From NCBI RefSeq assembly GCF_005233835.1, contig NZ_SZQA01000007.1:171598-235597 (forward strand): a stretch of 64,000 nucleotides of DNA. The letters are read 5' to 3'. This DNA comes from Herbidospora galbida (GTDB taxonomy: Bacteria > Actinomycetota > Actinomycetes > Streptosporangiales > Streptosporangiaceae). A program made the position numbers and the translations under genes. The notes beneath the pieces are model-generated. The model was not told the DNA's origin and searched no databases. It saw nothing but the letters and a program-made list of their open reading frames with translations. Shown here piece after piece: positions 24,303 to 33,154 of the stretch. How positions within the stretch are numbered: position 1 is the stretch's first letter; every line of letters starts with the position of its first letter.

Positions 24303-26477
24303 ATGACACGCAGACGTGTCATCGCGTTAGCAGTCACCGCCCTTGCCCTCCCGTTCGCGACGCTCCTCCCGGCCCCCGCCCAGGCGGCCGCCCCGGCTCC
24401 GTCGTCGGCCCCGCTGAACGACTTCCGGCACTGGGACGGCAAGCTCGCCGACACCTTCCAGGGCAAGAAGATCGACCTGCCGACCCGCTACGAGCCGTCC
24501 AAGGCGAGGAAGACGACCGCCGCGGCGGCCGCCACACCGCCCGTGGGCACGGTGCGCGACTGGCTGGCCATCGACGACACGCAGGCCGGGGGTGCGCCGT
24601 TCCCGAAGGCGTTCACCCTGCGCGGCGTCGGCGACAAGATCGAGGTGTGGGTCGCGAACGATCTGTCGTTCCCGGCCGGGGACTGCCGGGCGCAGATCCC
24701 GAACTCCACGACGATCACCGACGCGCAGGTGGCCTACTTCGTCAACGAGTTCGACACGAACATGTACCCCAAGGAGACCGCGGCCTTCTCCACGCCGCCC
24801 GACCGCGACGGGACCAACGCCCGCATCCCCGGTGACTACACCGGCGACGGCGACAAGACGGTCGCGCTGATCGACAACATCCGCGACGACAACTTCTACG
24901 ACTTCCCGGCCAACCCGACCTACATCGCGGGCTTCTTCTCGGCCGGCATCAACGAGCGCGTCGACCGCAACGTCATGACCGTCGACGCCTTCGACTGGGC
25001 CCACCGGACCGGCGACCAGCCCGCCGACGAGCCCACCGGCGACCTGTGCACCAGCCGCCCGGCCCGCCCGAACGCGTACGAGGGCACGTTCGCGCACGAG
25101 TGGCAGCACCTGCTCATGTACTACACCGACCCGTTCGAGGGGAACTGGATCAACGAGGGCCTGTCGGACTTCGCCCAGACCCTCACCGGCTACGTCGACG
25201 CCAAGGCGACCATCAACGACTACGGCGCCGACAGTCACATCTACTGCTTCCAGGGCTTCGGCAACGTCCAAGGCCGGTACAACCCCAACCCGAGGCAGTG
25301 CGGCGGCCCGCAGAACTCGCTGACCCTCTGGGGTGAGGGCGAGCCGGGCGAGGTGCTCGCCGACTACGGCAACGCCTACGAGATCATGCTCTTCCTGTAC
25401 GACCGCTACGGCGCCGACTTCATGTCCACGCTGCACCGCGACGGCGAGCACCAGGGCCTGGCCAGCCTGGAGGCCGCGCTGAAGGCGGAGGGCGCCGACC
25501 TCTACCGGGTCATCCACGACTACCAGTCGATGGTCCTGCTCGACCGGATCGTGGAGAGCCGCACCGGCGTCATGCTGGGCGTGCCCAAGTCGCGGGTCAC
25601 CTCGGCCTCGCTCAGCTCCACCGTGAACCTGGCCAATCCCGACACCTACGACACGCCCGGCGCCGCGCCCAACGGGGCCGACTACGTGACGCTGCAGAAG
25701 GCCAACGGGCAGCCGTTCAAGGGCAGCGAGCTGCGCACGCTGAAGTTCACCGGGGCGACCGGCCTGCCCGCCCTGCCTCTGGCCTGGACGATCGTGAACG
25801 ACAACCCCGACCGCCCCGGCAACCCGGTGCTGTTCTCCGGCAACGAGAACAACCTCAACGTCAGCGCCGTGGCCGAGGTGACCGTCCCGGCCGCCGACCC
25901 GACCCTGCGCCTGCTCGCCAGGTACGGCGCCGAGGAGGGCTACGACTACGGCTACGTCGTCGTCTCCACCGACGGCGGCGCGACCTACACCCCGGTCGCC
26001 GGCGACCAGACGGTGGAGGGCCCGCTCGGCCCGTCGCTGAACGGCAGCACCACCGGCTTCGAGCCGCACACCTTCGACCTGTCGGCCTACGCGGGCCAGA
26101 GCGTGCTGCTCGGCTTCCAGTACGTCTCCGACGGCGGCGTCAACGAGGGCGGCCTGTACCTCGACGACATCACCGTCGGCGGCACCGTCGTCAGCGACGG
26201 CTCCAGCCTGGAGCCGTTCGACTCCTTCACCGAGATCAAGCCGACCGCCGTGCACAACTGGAACGTCCGCCTGGTCGGCATCGACGACAAGCACAAGGTC
26301 GCCGCCCAGGTCGAGTTCAACGGCAAGGGCACGATCAACCTCAACCGCCTCGAACTCCTCCTCGCCCGGCCGTTCACGAAGATCGTGGCGATCGTGGCGT
26401 ACGACGAGCCGACCGAGCTCGGCCAGCAGTACGCGCCGTACACCCTCACGGTGAACGGCGTGAACCAGCCCGGCTGA
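24303..26477 (+). CDS. Secreted immune-inhibitor-A-like zinc metalloprotease
   Basis: A 724-residue protein preceded by GAAGGGGG. The signal peptide is MTRRRVIALAVTALALPFAT with an AQA-A cleavage site. The zinc motif HEWQH lies at residues 265-269 (TFAHEWQHLLMYY), followed by NWINEGLSDFAQ, as in M6/immune-inhibitor-A peptidases. The C-terminal half has a MAM/jelly-roll-like segment (FDLSAYAGQSVLLGFQYVSD, GLYLDDITVGG). It should be an exported endopeptidase. A perfect hairpin terminator follows. Confidence 0.85.
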   Translation: MTRRRVIALAVTALALPFATLLPAPAQAAAPAPSSAPLNDFRHWDGKLADTFQGKKIDLPTRYEPSKARKTTAAAAATPPVGTVRDWLAIDDTQAGGAPFPKAFTLRGVGDKIEVWVANDLSFPAGDCRAQIPNSTTITDAQVAYFVNEFDTNMYPKETAAFSTPPDRDGTNARIPGDYTGDGDKTVALIDNIRDDNFYDFPANPTYIAGFFSAGINERVDRNVMTVDAFDWAHRTGDQPADEPTGDLCTSRPARPNAYEGTFAHEWQHLLMYYTDPFEGNWINEGLSDFAQTLTGYVDAKATINDYGADSHIYCFQGFGNVQGRYNPNPRQCGGPQNSLTLWGEGEPGEVLADYGNAYEIMLFLYDRYGADFMSTLHRDGEHQGLASLEAALKAEGADLYRVIHDYQSMVLLDRIVESRTGVMLGVPKSRVTSASLSSTVNLANPDTYDTPGAAPNGADYVTLQKANGQPFKGSELRTLKFTGATGLPALPLAWTIVNDNPDRPGNPVLFSGNENNLNVSAVAEVTVPAADPTLRLLARYGAEEGYDYGYVVVSTDGGATYTPVAGDQTVEGPLGPSLNGSTTGFEPHTFDLSAYAGQSVLLGFQYVSDGGVNEGGLYLDDITVGGTVVSDGSSLEPFDSFTEIKPTAVHNWNVRLVGIDDKHKVAAQVEFNGKGTINLNRLELLLARPFTKIVAIVAYDEPTELGQQYAPYTLTVNGVNQPG

Positions 26478-26482
26478 CAGCC

Positions 26483-26522
26483 CCGTGACCCGCACGCCTG
26501 GGGCTAGGCGTGCGGGTCACGG
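26483..26522. terminator. Perfect 17-bp hairpin terminator between convergent genes
   Basis: CGTGACCCGCACGCCT (26484-26499) pairs exactly with AGGCGTGCGGGTCACG (26506-26521), extended by one C-G pair at 26483/26522, with loop GGGGCT. It sits 6 bp after the metalloprotease stop and 11 bp before the stop of the convergent gene, so it serves both directions. Confidence 0.85.
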
Positions 26523-26533
26523 CCTCCGGGCTC

Positions 26534-26980
26534 TCACCAGAGTGAGAAGAAGCTCCGGAGCGGGTGCGGGTGGTAGGAGTCGTACAGCGCGAAGTTGATG
26601 AAGGGCGCCGAGGCGACACCGAGCCGCGCGAGCGAGCGGTTGAGCCTGATCATCTTCCGCAGGTACGGGTGGTCGTCGTCGACGGCCGCAGAAGACCGGA
26701 GCCACGCCGCCACGTTGCCGGCCAGGGTCGCGGCACCCGCGAGGACCGTGCCGGTGACCAGCACGTCCTTGGCACCCACCATGATCTTCGCGTCCCGCTC
26801 GAGCGACCGGCCGAGCAGCGTTCTCCGCTCGGTCAGCCATCCGGTCGCGATGGCGGTGTTGACGACGAGCTCGTACAACGCGGTGCCGACGCCGGCGCCG
26901 GCGAACGACGGCCGGCCGAACGCGGCGGTGGCGAGGCCGAGGCGGCCGATCGGAACGGCCGCGGTCTGCGCAATGGTCAT
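26534..26980 (-). CDS. Unknown small protein, paralogue of the upstream gene (copy B)
   Basis: A 148-residue protein of unrecognised family. Its start is the ATG at 26980; the longer open frame into the neighbour gene is a shadow. It has moderately hydrophobic helices (LGLATAAFGRPSFAGAGVGTALYELV; VLVTGTVLAGAATLAGNVAAW) and a conserved WLTERRTLLGRSLERD block. It is clearly related to the next gene upstream: YELVVNTAIATGWLTE against YDVVANTMLAGGWLIE, with the same following Leu/Arg pattern and a C-terminal helix near RxxxxLxRL. It may be membrane-associated. The stop is 11 bp from the terminator. Confidence 0.6.
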   Translation of the reverse strand: MTIAQTAAVPIGRLGLATAAFGRPSFAGAGVGTALYELVVNTAIATGWLTERRTLLGRSLERDAKIMVGAKDVLVTGTVLAGAATLAGNVAAWLRSSAAVDDDHPYLRKMIRLNRSLARLGVASAPFINFALYDSYHPHPLRSFFSLW

Positions 26981-26997
26981 GATCGTCACCCCCGATG

Positions 26998-27510
26998 TCA
27001 GGTGAAGAGCCGGAAGATCGTTCCGGGCCGGTAGGAGCGCAAAATGTTGAAGTTCACGCGCGGGGTGAACCCGATCGCGCCGCCCGCGAAGACGCGGTTC
27101 AGCGTCTTCATCGCCGTGTGGCAGCGGTAGAAGCGCCTGGCGCGCGGCGAGGTGTCGGACGTGAGGTGGCCGTCGTCGTCGAGCGGCAGCCCCTTCGGGA
27201 ACTCGTGCTTGAGAAGCTGGCCCGTGGCGATGGTGCCGAGGTTGGTGACGACCGATCCGAGCACGGCGAGGTCCTTCAGCCTGACCGCGTTGTCGGTCGC
27301 CCGATCGAGATGGCGTTCCGTTCGCAGGGTGTGCTGCTCGATCAGCCAGCCCCCGGCGAGCATGGTGTTCGCCACGACGTCGTACCTGCTCCACAACTGT
27401 CCGTCCGCGGCGCCGTTCGCCGCGCCGGGCTGTGGTCGCGGACTCCCGACGAGAGCGGCGGCGGCGCCCAGTTGGTGGATCGACGCCGCGGAAGTGGTGA
27501 GCAAACTCAT
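26998..27510 (-). CDS. Unknown small protein, paralogue (copy A)
   Basis: A 170-residue protein of unrecognised family, ATG at 27510 preceded by GGGGGTC; the extension to 27552 is unlikely. It shares the WLIEQHTL block and the following KDLAVLGSVVTNLGTIATGQLL helix with copy B, 17 bp downstream, and has an extra C-terminal segment (RARRFYRCHTAMKTLNRVFAGG). The pair looks like an old tandem duplication forming one operon. No catalytic motif is seen. Confidence 0.6.
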   Translation of the reverse strand: MSLLTTSAASIHQLGAAAALVGSPRPQPGAANGAADGQLWSRYDVVANTMLAGGWLIEQHTLRTERHLDRATDNAVRLKDLAVLGSVVTNLGTIATGQLLKHEFPKGLPLDDDGHLTSDTSPRARRFYRCHTAMKTLNRVFAGGAIGFTPRVNFNILRSYRPGTIFRLFT

Positions 27511-27547
27511 CAGTGACCCCCGTGTCAGATGTGTCTCACTCACTTTC

Positions 27548-27577
27548 AACACTGCGACCTGCGGTTTCTCATGTCAA
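27548..27577 (-). promoter_or_regulatory. Candidate promoter of the paralogous pair
   Basis: On the minus strand TTGACA (27577-27572) and AGTGTT (27553-27548) are separated by 18 bp, 38 bp before the ATG of copy A. The -35 box matches consensus exactly; the -10 is weak. It is divergent from the STM4015 operon. Confidence 0.4.
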
Positions 27578-27660
27578 GCGGTCGGCGGTGGGGCGGAAGT
27601 GGCCCGATATGTTCCTGTTGCCGGGTGATTTGTCTGTGCGTTCTGATAGGAACTGGGCCC

Positions 27661-28629
27661 ATGCTGACAATCCTCCCGGAGAACATTCATCCCGACCCGT
27701 GGGACCTCTACGACGAGACCTACGCCGGTCTGGACGTCGCCGTCTTCCCGCCGGACGACGATGACGAGGAGCTTCCGGCCGCCGGCGCGGTGGCGTGGCG
27801 GATCGCCGAACCCGACGCCTACGACGCCGAGGAGGGCGCGTTCGCCGGGACCCTCCAGGTGTTCCTCGACCAGGTCGCGACCGAAGAGGTGCGGGCGCTG
27901 GTCATCGGGTGCTGGGAGCAGGCGTACGACACCGACTCCTCCGCGATCGTCAACCTGCTGGCCGAGAACGCCAAGCGCTTCCCGGCGCTGCGGGCGATCT
28001 TCCTGGGCGCGATCCAGTCGGAGGAGGCGGAGATCTCCTGGATCCAGCAGTCGGACGTCACCGCGCTGCTCACCGCCTTTCCGCAGCTGGAGCGGCTGGA
28101 GGTGCGGGGCGGCACCGGCCTGGCCCTGTCTCCGGTCCGGCACGAGAACCTGCGGGTGCTGCGCTTCGAGACCGGCGGCCTGCCCGCCGAGGTGGTCCGC
28201 GCGGTCGCGGCGTCCGACCTGCCCGCGCTGGAGCACCTCGACCTCTGGCTCGGCATCGACAACTACGGCGGCGACTCCACGGTCGCCGACCTGGCCCCGA
28301 TCCTGGCCGGCGACCGGCTGCCCGCGCTGAAGCACCTCGGCCTGCAGGACAGCGACCACCAGGACGAGATCGCCGCCGCCGTGGCCGCCGCCCCGATCGT
28401 GGCCCGCCTCGACGTGCTGTCGCTGGCCATGGGGACGCTGGGCGACGAGGGCGCAGAGGCGCTGCTCAGCGGCCAGCCGCTCAGCCACCTGAAGGTGCTC
28501 GACCTGCGCCACAACTACGTGACCGACCCGCTGGCCGAGCGCCTGCGCGTGTTCGTCGGCGACGCCGAGCTCGACCTCGCGGAGCGCAAGGAGCGCGACG
28601 ACTGGATCTACGTGTCGGTGGCCGAGTGA
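27661..28629 (+). CDS. STM4015-family leucine-rich-repeat protein, copy 1
   Basis: A 322-residue protein; the ATG at 27661 has AGGAA 8 nt before it. An N-terminal segment of about 100 residues, rich in Asp/Glu, precedes LRR-like units: FPQLERLEVRGGTGLAL, HENLRVLRFETGGLP, LPALEHLDLWLGIDNYGG, LPALKHLGLQDSD and SHLKVLDLRHNYVTD. This matches the STM4015 family, named from the Salmonella locus STM4011-STM4019; function is unknown. It is the first of four tandem copies, and each copy overlaps the next by 4 bp. LRR repeats suggest protein binding, for example as scaffold or substrate of the enzymes downstream. Confidence 0.85.
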   Translation: MLTILPENIHPDPWDLYDETYAGLDVAVFPPDDDDEELPAAGAVAWRIAEPDAYDAEEGAFAGTLQVFLDQVATEEVRALVIGCWEQAYDTDSSAIVNLLAENAKRFPALRAIFLGAIQSEEAEISWIQQSDVTALLTAFPQLERLEVRGGTGLALSPVRHENLRVLRFETGGLPAEVVRAVAASDLPALEHLDLWLGIDNYGGDSTVADLAPILAGDRLPALKHLGLQDSDHQDEIAAAVAAAPIVARLDVLSLAMGTLGDEGAEALLSGQPLSHLKVLDLRHNYVTDPLAERLRVFVGDAELDLAERKERDDWIYVSVAE

Positions 28630-29462
28630 GCCACGCCGACCTGGGCGCGGGGATCGACGAGGGCATCGACATCCTCAACGAGCTGGACTCCTTCTTCGCC
28701 TGCGCCGACACCGGGGAGGTGACGTCCATCGGCGTCGAGGAGTGGCCCGAGATGTACGAGGAGAGCTCGGAGGCCATCGTCGAGAAGCTGGTCGCCAACG
28801 CCCACCTGCTCCCGAACCTGCGCGCACTGTCTCTGGGCCACGTCGACCGGGACTGGTGCGAGATCTCGTGGATCCGGCTGAGCGCCGTCACGCCGCTGCT
28901 GACCGCGTTCCCGAACCTGGAGCGCCTGGAGCTCCGGGGGAGCGACGGGCTGGCACTGGTCCCGATGCGGCACGAGAGTCTGCGCGTGCTCCGGGTGGAG
29001 AGCGGCGGCCTGCAGAGCTCGTTCGTCCGGTCGGTCGCCGCCTGCGACCTCCCGGCACTGGAGCACCTGGAGCTCTGGCTCGGCGTCGAAAACTACGGCG
29101 GCACCACGTCGGTCGCCGACCTGGCCCCCATCCTGGCCGGCGACCGGCTGCCCGCCCTCAGGCACCTCGGGCTGCAGGACAGCGAGATCCAGGACGAGAT
29201 CGCCGCCGCCGTGGCGTCCGCGCCCGTGGTCGCGCGGCTCGACGTGCTCGACCTGTCGATGGGCACGCTGACCGACGCCGGGGCCGAGGCGCTGCTCGGC
29301 GGCCAGCCGCTCAGCCACCTGAAGGTCCTCGACCTGCACCACAACTACCTGAGCGACGCGATGGCCGACCGCGTCGAGAAGGCACTGCCCGGCGTCGACG
29401 TCAAGTTGCACGACCGCCTCTCGCCCGGGGACGACCGGCTCTACGTGGCGGTGTCCGAGTGA
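28626..29462 (+). CDS. STM4015-family leucine-rich-repeat protein, copy 2 (short N-terminus)
   Basis: A 278-residue copy starting at a GTG that overlaps the stop of copy 1 (GTGA). It lacks the leading segment seen in copies 1, 3 and 4 and begins close to the helix GIDEGIDILNELDSFFAC. The LRR part is intact (LPNLRALSLGHVDRDWCEISW, FPNLERLELRGSDGLAL, LPALEHLELWLGVENYGG, SHLKVLDLHHNYLSD). It is closest to copy 3. N-terminal loss may make it functionally distinct. The family function is unknown. Confidence 0.82.
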   Translation: MSHADLGAGIDEGIDILNELDSFFACADTGEVTSIGVEEWPEMYEESSEAIVEKLVANAHLLPNLRALSLGHVDRDWCEISWIRLSAVTPLLTAFPNLERLELRGSDGLALVPMRHESLRVLRVESGGLQSSFVRSVAACDLPALEHLELWLGVENYGGTTSVADLAPILAGDRLPALRHLGLQDSEIQDEIAAAVASAPVVARLDVLDLSMGTLTDAGAEALLGGQPLSHLKVLDLHHNYLSDAMADRVEKALPGVDVKLHDRLSPGDDRLYVAVSE

Positions 29463-30415
29463 CCTCGCAGATCTCCCTCCACGTGCCGCCGCGTCCTGAG
29501 GAGAACGACGACTACCAGGAGCGCTACGCGAACCTGCCGGTGATCGGCTGGGACAGGGAAGGCGCCGAGAAGCCGAAGCCGGGCGGCAGCGGTGCCTGGT
29601 ATCTGGCGGTTCTCGACGAGGACATCCTCGAAGAGATGGACGCCTTCTTCGAGCACGTCGACACCGAGACGGTGCCCGCCCTCGTCATCGGACACTGGGA
29701 CGACATGTACTCGACGAGTTCGGCGCCCATCGTGGCCAAGCTGGTCGCCAACGCGCACCGACTGCCCGCCCTCCGGGCGCTGTTCGTGGGCTCGGTCGGA
29801 TCTGACTGGTGCGAGATCTCCTGGATCAAGCAGAGCGACATCACCGCCCTGCTGACCGCGTTCCCCGACCTGGAACGCCTGGAGATCCGGGGCGGCGACG
29901 GCCTGGCCCTGAGCCCGGTCCGGCACGAGAGGCTGCGCATGCTCCGCGTGGAGAGCGGCGGCCTGAGCGGCGCGTTCGTCCGGGGGGTCGCCGCGTGCGA
30001 CTTCCCGGCGCTGGAGCACCTGGAGCTCTGGCTTGGCGTCGAGAACTACGGCGGCGACTACACCGTCGAGGATCTCGCGCCGATTCTCAACGGCGACCGG
30101 CTGCCCGCCCTGAAACACCTGGGCCTGCAGGACAGCGACCGCCAGGACGAGATCGCCGCCGCCGTCGCGTCCGCGCCCGTCGTGGCCCGCCTGGAGAACC
30201 TCGCGCTGTCGATGGGCGTGCTGACCGACGAGGGCGCCGAGGCCCTGCTCGGCGGCCAGCCGCTGACCCACCTCGACCAGCTCGACCTGCACCACCACTT
30301 CCTCAGCGAGCCCATGATGGAGCGCGTCGAGAAGGCGCTGTTCGTGGTGGGCGTCGACCTCGGCGACCGCCAGTTCGACGACGACGGTTGGTTCTACGTG
30401 GCGGTGGACGAATGA
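29459..30415 (+). CDS. STM4015-family leucine-rich-repeat protein, copy 3
   Basis: A 318-residue copy with a GTG start overlapping the copy 2 stop by 4 bp. It has a full-length N-terminal region (SQISLHVPPRPEENDDYQER) and the LRR set FPDLERLEIRGGDGLAL, RLRMLRVESGGLSGAFV, LEHLELWLGVENYGGDYTVE and LGLQDSDRQDE. Long runs of near-identical nucleotides with copies 2 and 4 point to recent duplication or gene conversion. Confidence 0.83.
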   Translation: MTSQISLHVPPRPEENDDYQERYANLPVIGWDREGAEKPKPGGSGAWYLAVLDEDILEEMDAFFEHVDTETVPALVIGHWDDMYSTSSAPIVAKLVANAHRLPALRALFVGSVGSDWCEISWIKQSDITALLTAFPDLERLEIRGGDGLALSPVRHERLRMLRVESGGLSGAFVRGVAACDFPALEHLELWLGVENYGGDYTVEDLAPILNGDRLPALKHLGLQDSDRQDEIAAAVASAPVVARLENLALSMGVLTDEGAEALLGGQPLTHLDQLDLHHHFLSEPMMERVEKALFVVGVDLGDRQFDDDGWFYVAVDE

Positions 30416-31329
30416 CGATCTCCCTCGACCTGCCCCGGCACACCGACGAGACCGACGTCTACTACGGCCGCTACGCCGGCCTGCCGACGGTCGACTTCTC
30501 CGGCGCGTTCGACCACCCACCCGGCGAGGCGGCCTGGTCCGTCGACGATTCCAGCCTGGCCGGCTTCGTCGAGGCCGCCGAAGCCGCGCAGGTGCGCGCG
30601 CTCGTTCTCTTCGGCTGGGACGAGACCCCCCACCTGGTCGTGGAGAAGCTCGTCGCCGGGGCCCACCGGCTTCCGGCGCTGCGGGCGATCTTCTTCGGGG
30701 CGATCCCGCAGGAGGCGCAGGAGATGTCGTGGATCAACCAGACCGACGTCACCCCGCTGCTGACCGCGTTCCCGGACCTGGAACGCCTGGAGACCCGCGG
30801 CAGCATGGGCCTGCGTCTGTCCCCGGTCCGCCACGAGCGGCTGCGGATGCTCCGGATCGAGAGCGGCGGGCTCGGCGGCGAGGTCGTGCGCGGCGTCGCG
30901 GCGTGCCACCTGCCCGCGCTGGAACACCTGGAGCTGTGGCTCGGCGTCGACGAGTACGGCGGCGACTACACCGTCGAGGACTTGGCCCCGATCCTGACCG
31001 GCGACCGGCTGCCCGCCCTGAAACACCTGGGCCTGCAGGACAGCGACCGTCAGGACGACGTCGCCGCCGCCGTCGCGACCGCGCCGATCGTGGCCCGGCT
31101 CGACGGGCTCGCCCTGTCGATGGGCACGCTCACCGACGAGGGCGCCGAGGCGCTGCTCAGCGGCCAGCCGCTCACCCACCTGCGGCGGCTCGACCTGCAC
31201 CACCACTATCTGAGCGACGCCATGACGGCCCGCCTGCGGGCCGCGCTCCCCACGGTCGACCTCGACCTCGACAGTCAGCTCGACCCGGACGAGGACGAGG
31301 GCTGGCTCTACACGTCGGTGAGCGAGTGA
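30412..31329 (+). CDS. STM4015-family leucine-rich-repeat protein, copy 4
   Basis: A 305-residue copy with an ATG overlapping the copy 3 stop (ATGA). The N-terminus TISLDLPRHTDETDVYYGRY resembles copy 3. The LRR section keeps the family pattern (FPDLERLETRGSMGLRL, LPALEHLELWLGVDEYGG, LPALKHLGLQDSDRQDD, THLRRLDLHHHYLSD). The next gene (STM4014-like) starts inside its stop codon, so the repeat proteins and the enzymes are made from one transcript. Confidence 0.83.
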   Translation: MTISLDLPRHTDETDVYYGRYAGLPTVDFSGAFDHPPGEAAWSVDDSSLAGFVEAAEAAQVRALVLFGWDETPHLVVEKLVAGAHRLPALRAIFFGAIPQEAQEMSWINQTDVTPLLTAFPDLERLETRGSMGLRLSPVRHERLRMLRIESGGLGGEVVRGVAACHLPALEHLELWLGVDEYGGDYTVEDLAPILTGDRLPALKHLGLQDSDRQDDVAAAVATAPIVARLDGLALSMGTLTDEGAEALLSGQPLTHLRRLDLHHHYLSDAMTARLRAALPTVDLDLDSQLDPDEDEGWLYTSVSE

Positions 31330-32360
31330 TCGTCGTCGGCACTCCAGGCGACCGCCGCGCCGACCTGTTCGGCGCGGCGGCCCGCGCCCACGGCCTGGGC
31401 GAGATCACCGTCGTTCCCTGGACGGAGGTCCTGACCGGCGCTCCGCTCCGGTTCTCCGGTCTCGTCCGGGTCGACTCGCCCGGCGAGTCCGCCGAGGCCG
31501 ACGCCCTGCTCCGGGGCGCGGGCGACCCGACCCGCGTCGGTGGAGGGGCGACCTGGTACACCCGGTTCATGGAAGGACTCGGGAGGGTGGCCCAGGCGGG
31601 CGGCGAGCTGCTGGCCGACGTCGGCGAGATCGCCACCATGTTCGACAAGCGCCGCTGCCACGCACTGCTCGCCTCGGCGGGCCTCCCCGTGCCCGGCGGC
31701 GTGACCGTGAACTCCTACGGTGAGCTGCGGGAACAGATGCGCGCACGGGCGTGGCCGAGGGTGTTCGTCAAGCCCGCCCACGGCAGCTCGGCGTCGGGCG
31801 TGATCGCCTTCGAGACCTCCGGGACCCGCCTGCGCGCCGTCACCTCGGCCACCGAGGACCTGCGGAACTCGCTGGCGGTCCGGACGTACACCGACGAGTC
31901 GACCGTCGCCCGGATCGTCGACACCCTGGCCCCCGACGGGCTCCACGTCGAGCGCTGGTTCCCGAAGGCGTCGGTGGCGGGCGGCTGTTTCGACCTGCGG
32001 GTGGTGACGGTGGCCGGGCGGCCGACCCACGCGGTGGCGCGGGTGAGCCGGGTGCCGATGACCAACCTGCACCTCGGCGGGAAGCGCGGCGACCTGGGGG
32101 AGATCCGGGCCCGGCTGGGCGCGGCCCGGTGGGACGAGGCGATGGACGTCTGCGCCCGCACCGCCGCCTGCTTCCCCGGCAGCCTGACGACCGGCGTCGA
32201 CCTGATGATCGGCGCCGACTGGCGGTCGATGGCGGTCGCCGAGGTCAACGCCTTCGGCGACCTGCTGCCCGGCCTGGGCGCGCTCGACGGGAGCGGGCTG
32301 ACGACCTACGAGTGCCAGGCGCGGGCCGTCGCGGCGGGGTGGCGACCGTGCGCGACATGA
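31326..32360 (+). CDS. STM4014-family protein, ATP-grasp-like
   Basis: A 344-residue protein starting at a GTG overlapping the copy 4 stop. The pattern is ATP-grasp: an N-terminal pre-ATP-grasp region, FDKRRCHALLASAGLPVP, WPRVFVKPAHGSSASGV (nucleotide-binding Lys), then FDLRVVTV, GVDLMIGADW and AVAEVNAFGDLLPG (metal and phosphate ligands). ATP-grasp enzymes activate carboxylates and ligate them to amines or thiols. In this cluster it might join an amino acid or other group to a peptide, protein or small molecule; the substrate is unknown. Confidence 0.8.
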   Translation: MIVVGTPGDRRADLFGAAARAHGLGEITVVPWTEVLTGAPLRFSGLVRVDSPGESAEADALLRGAGDPTRVGGGATWYTRFMEGLGRVAQAGGELLADVGEIATMFDKRRCHALLASAGLPVPGGVTVNSYGELREQMRARAWPRVFVKPAHGSSASGVIAFETSGTRLRAVTSATEDLRNSLAVRTYTDESTVARIVDTLAPDGLHVERWFPKASVAGGCFDLRVVTVAGRPTHAVARVSRVPMTNLHLGGKRGDLGEIRARLGAARWDEAMDVCARTAACFPGSLTTGVDLMIGADWRSMAVAEVNAFGDLLPGLGALDGSGLTTYECQARAVAAGWRPCAT

Positions 32361-33154
32361 ACGCGATCGTGGGCAGCCACGACATCCTGCTCCTCACCCT
32401 CGACACGCTGCGGTACGACGTGGCCGAACGGCTCATGGCCGAAGGGCGGACGCCGGGCTTCGCCCGGTTCCTGACCTGGGAGAAGCGGCACAGCCCCGGC
32501 AGCTTCACCTTCGCCTCGCACGCCGCGATGTTCGCCGGGTTCCTGCCGACGCCGGTCACCCCCGGCCCGCACACCCGGCCGTTCGCGGCGTCCTTCCCCG
32601 GCAGCGCGACCACCTCGCCGCAGACCTGGGTGTTCGACGCGCCCGACCTGCCCGCCGGGCTGGCCAAGGCGGGTTACCGGACGGTCTGCGTCGGCGGGGT
32701 GGGGTTCTTCAACCGGCTGAGCCCGCTGGGGTCGGTGCTGCCCGGCCTGTTCCAGGAGAGCCACTGGGCGCCCGAGTTCGGGGTGACCGCCCCCGACTCC
32801 TTCGAACGGCAGCTCGACCGCGCGGAGGAGGTGCTCGACGGCGTGCCGGACCCGGTCTTCCTGTTCCTGAACGTCTCGGCGCTGCACCAGCCCAACCGGT
32901 TCTACCTGCCCGGCGCGGCCGACGACTCGATCGAGTCGCACGCGGCGGCGCTGGAGTACGTCGACCGGCACGTCGCCCGGCTGTTCGCCCTGATGACCCG
33001 CCGCCGGCCGTGCTTCGCGATCGTCTGCTCCGACCACGGCACCGCCTACGGCGAGGACGGTCACGTGGGCCACCGGCTCGCGCACGACGTCGTCTGGACC
33101 GTCCCCTACGCCGAACTCGTCCTCGACCGGAGCTCCGATGATCAGTCCGTATGA
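32357..33154 (+). CDS. STM4013/SEN3800-family hydrolase (sulfatase/alkaline-phosphatase fold)
   Basis: A 265-residue protein. The ATG at 32357 overlaps the STM4014 stop; a GTG at 32348 is an alternative. ILLLTLDTLRYDVAE is the metal-binding N-terminal strand of the sulfatase/phosphatase superfamily, SPGSFTFASHAAMFAGFLP the nucleophile region, and FAIVCSDHGTAYGEDGHVGH the C-terminal Asp-His ligands. No Cys-x-Pro-x-Arg sulfatase motif is present, so a phosphatase or phosphotransferase is more likely than a classical sulfatase. It overlaps the next gene by 17 bp. Confidence 0.8.
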   Translation: MNAIVGSHDILLLTLDTLRYDVAERLMAEGRTPGFARFLTWEKRHSPGSFTFASHAAMFAGFLPTPVTPGPHTRPFAASFPGSATTSPQTWVFDAPDLPAGLAKAGYRTVCVGGVGFFNRLSPLGSVLPGLFQESHWAPEFGVTAPDSFERQLDRAEEVLDGVPDPVFLFLNVSALHQPNRFYLPGAADDSIESHAAALEYVDRHVARLFALMTRRRPCFAIVCSDHGTAYGEDGHVGHRLAHDVVWTVPYAELVLDRSSDDQSV

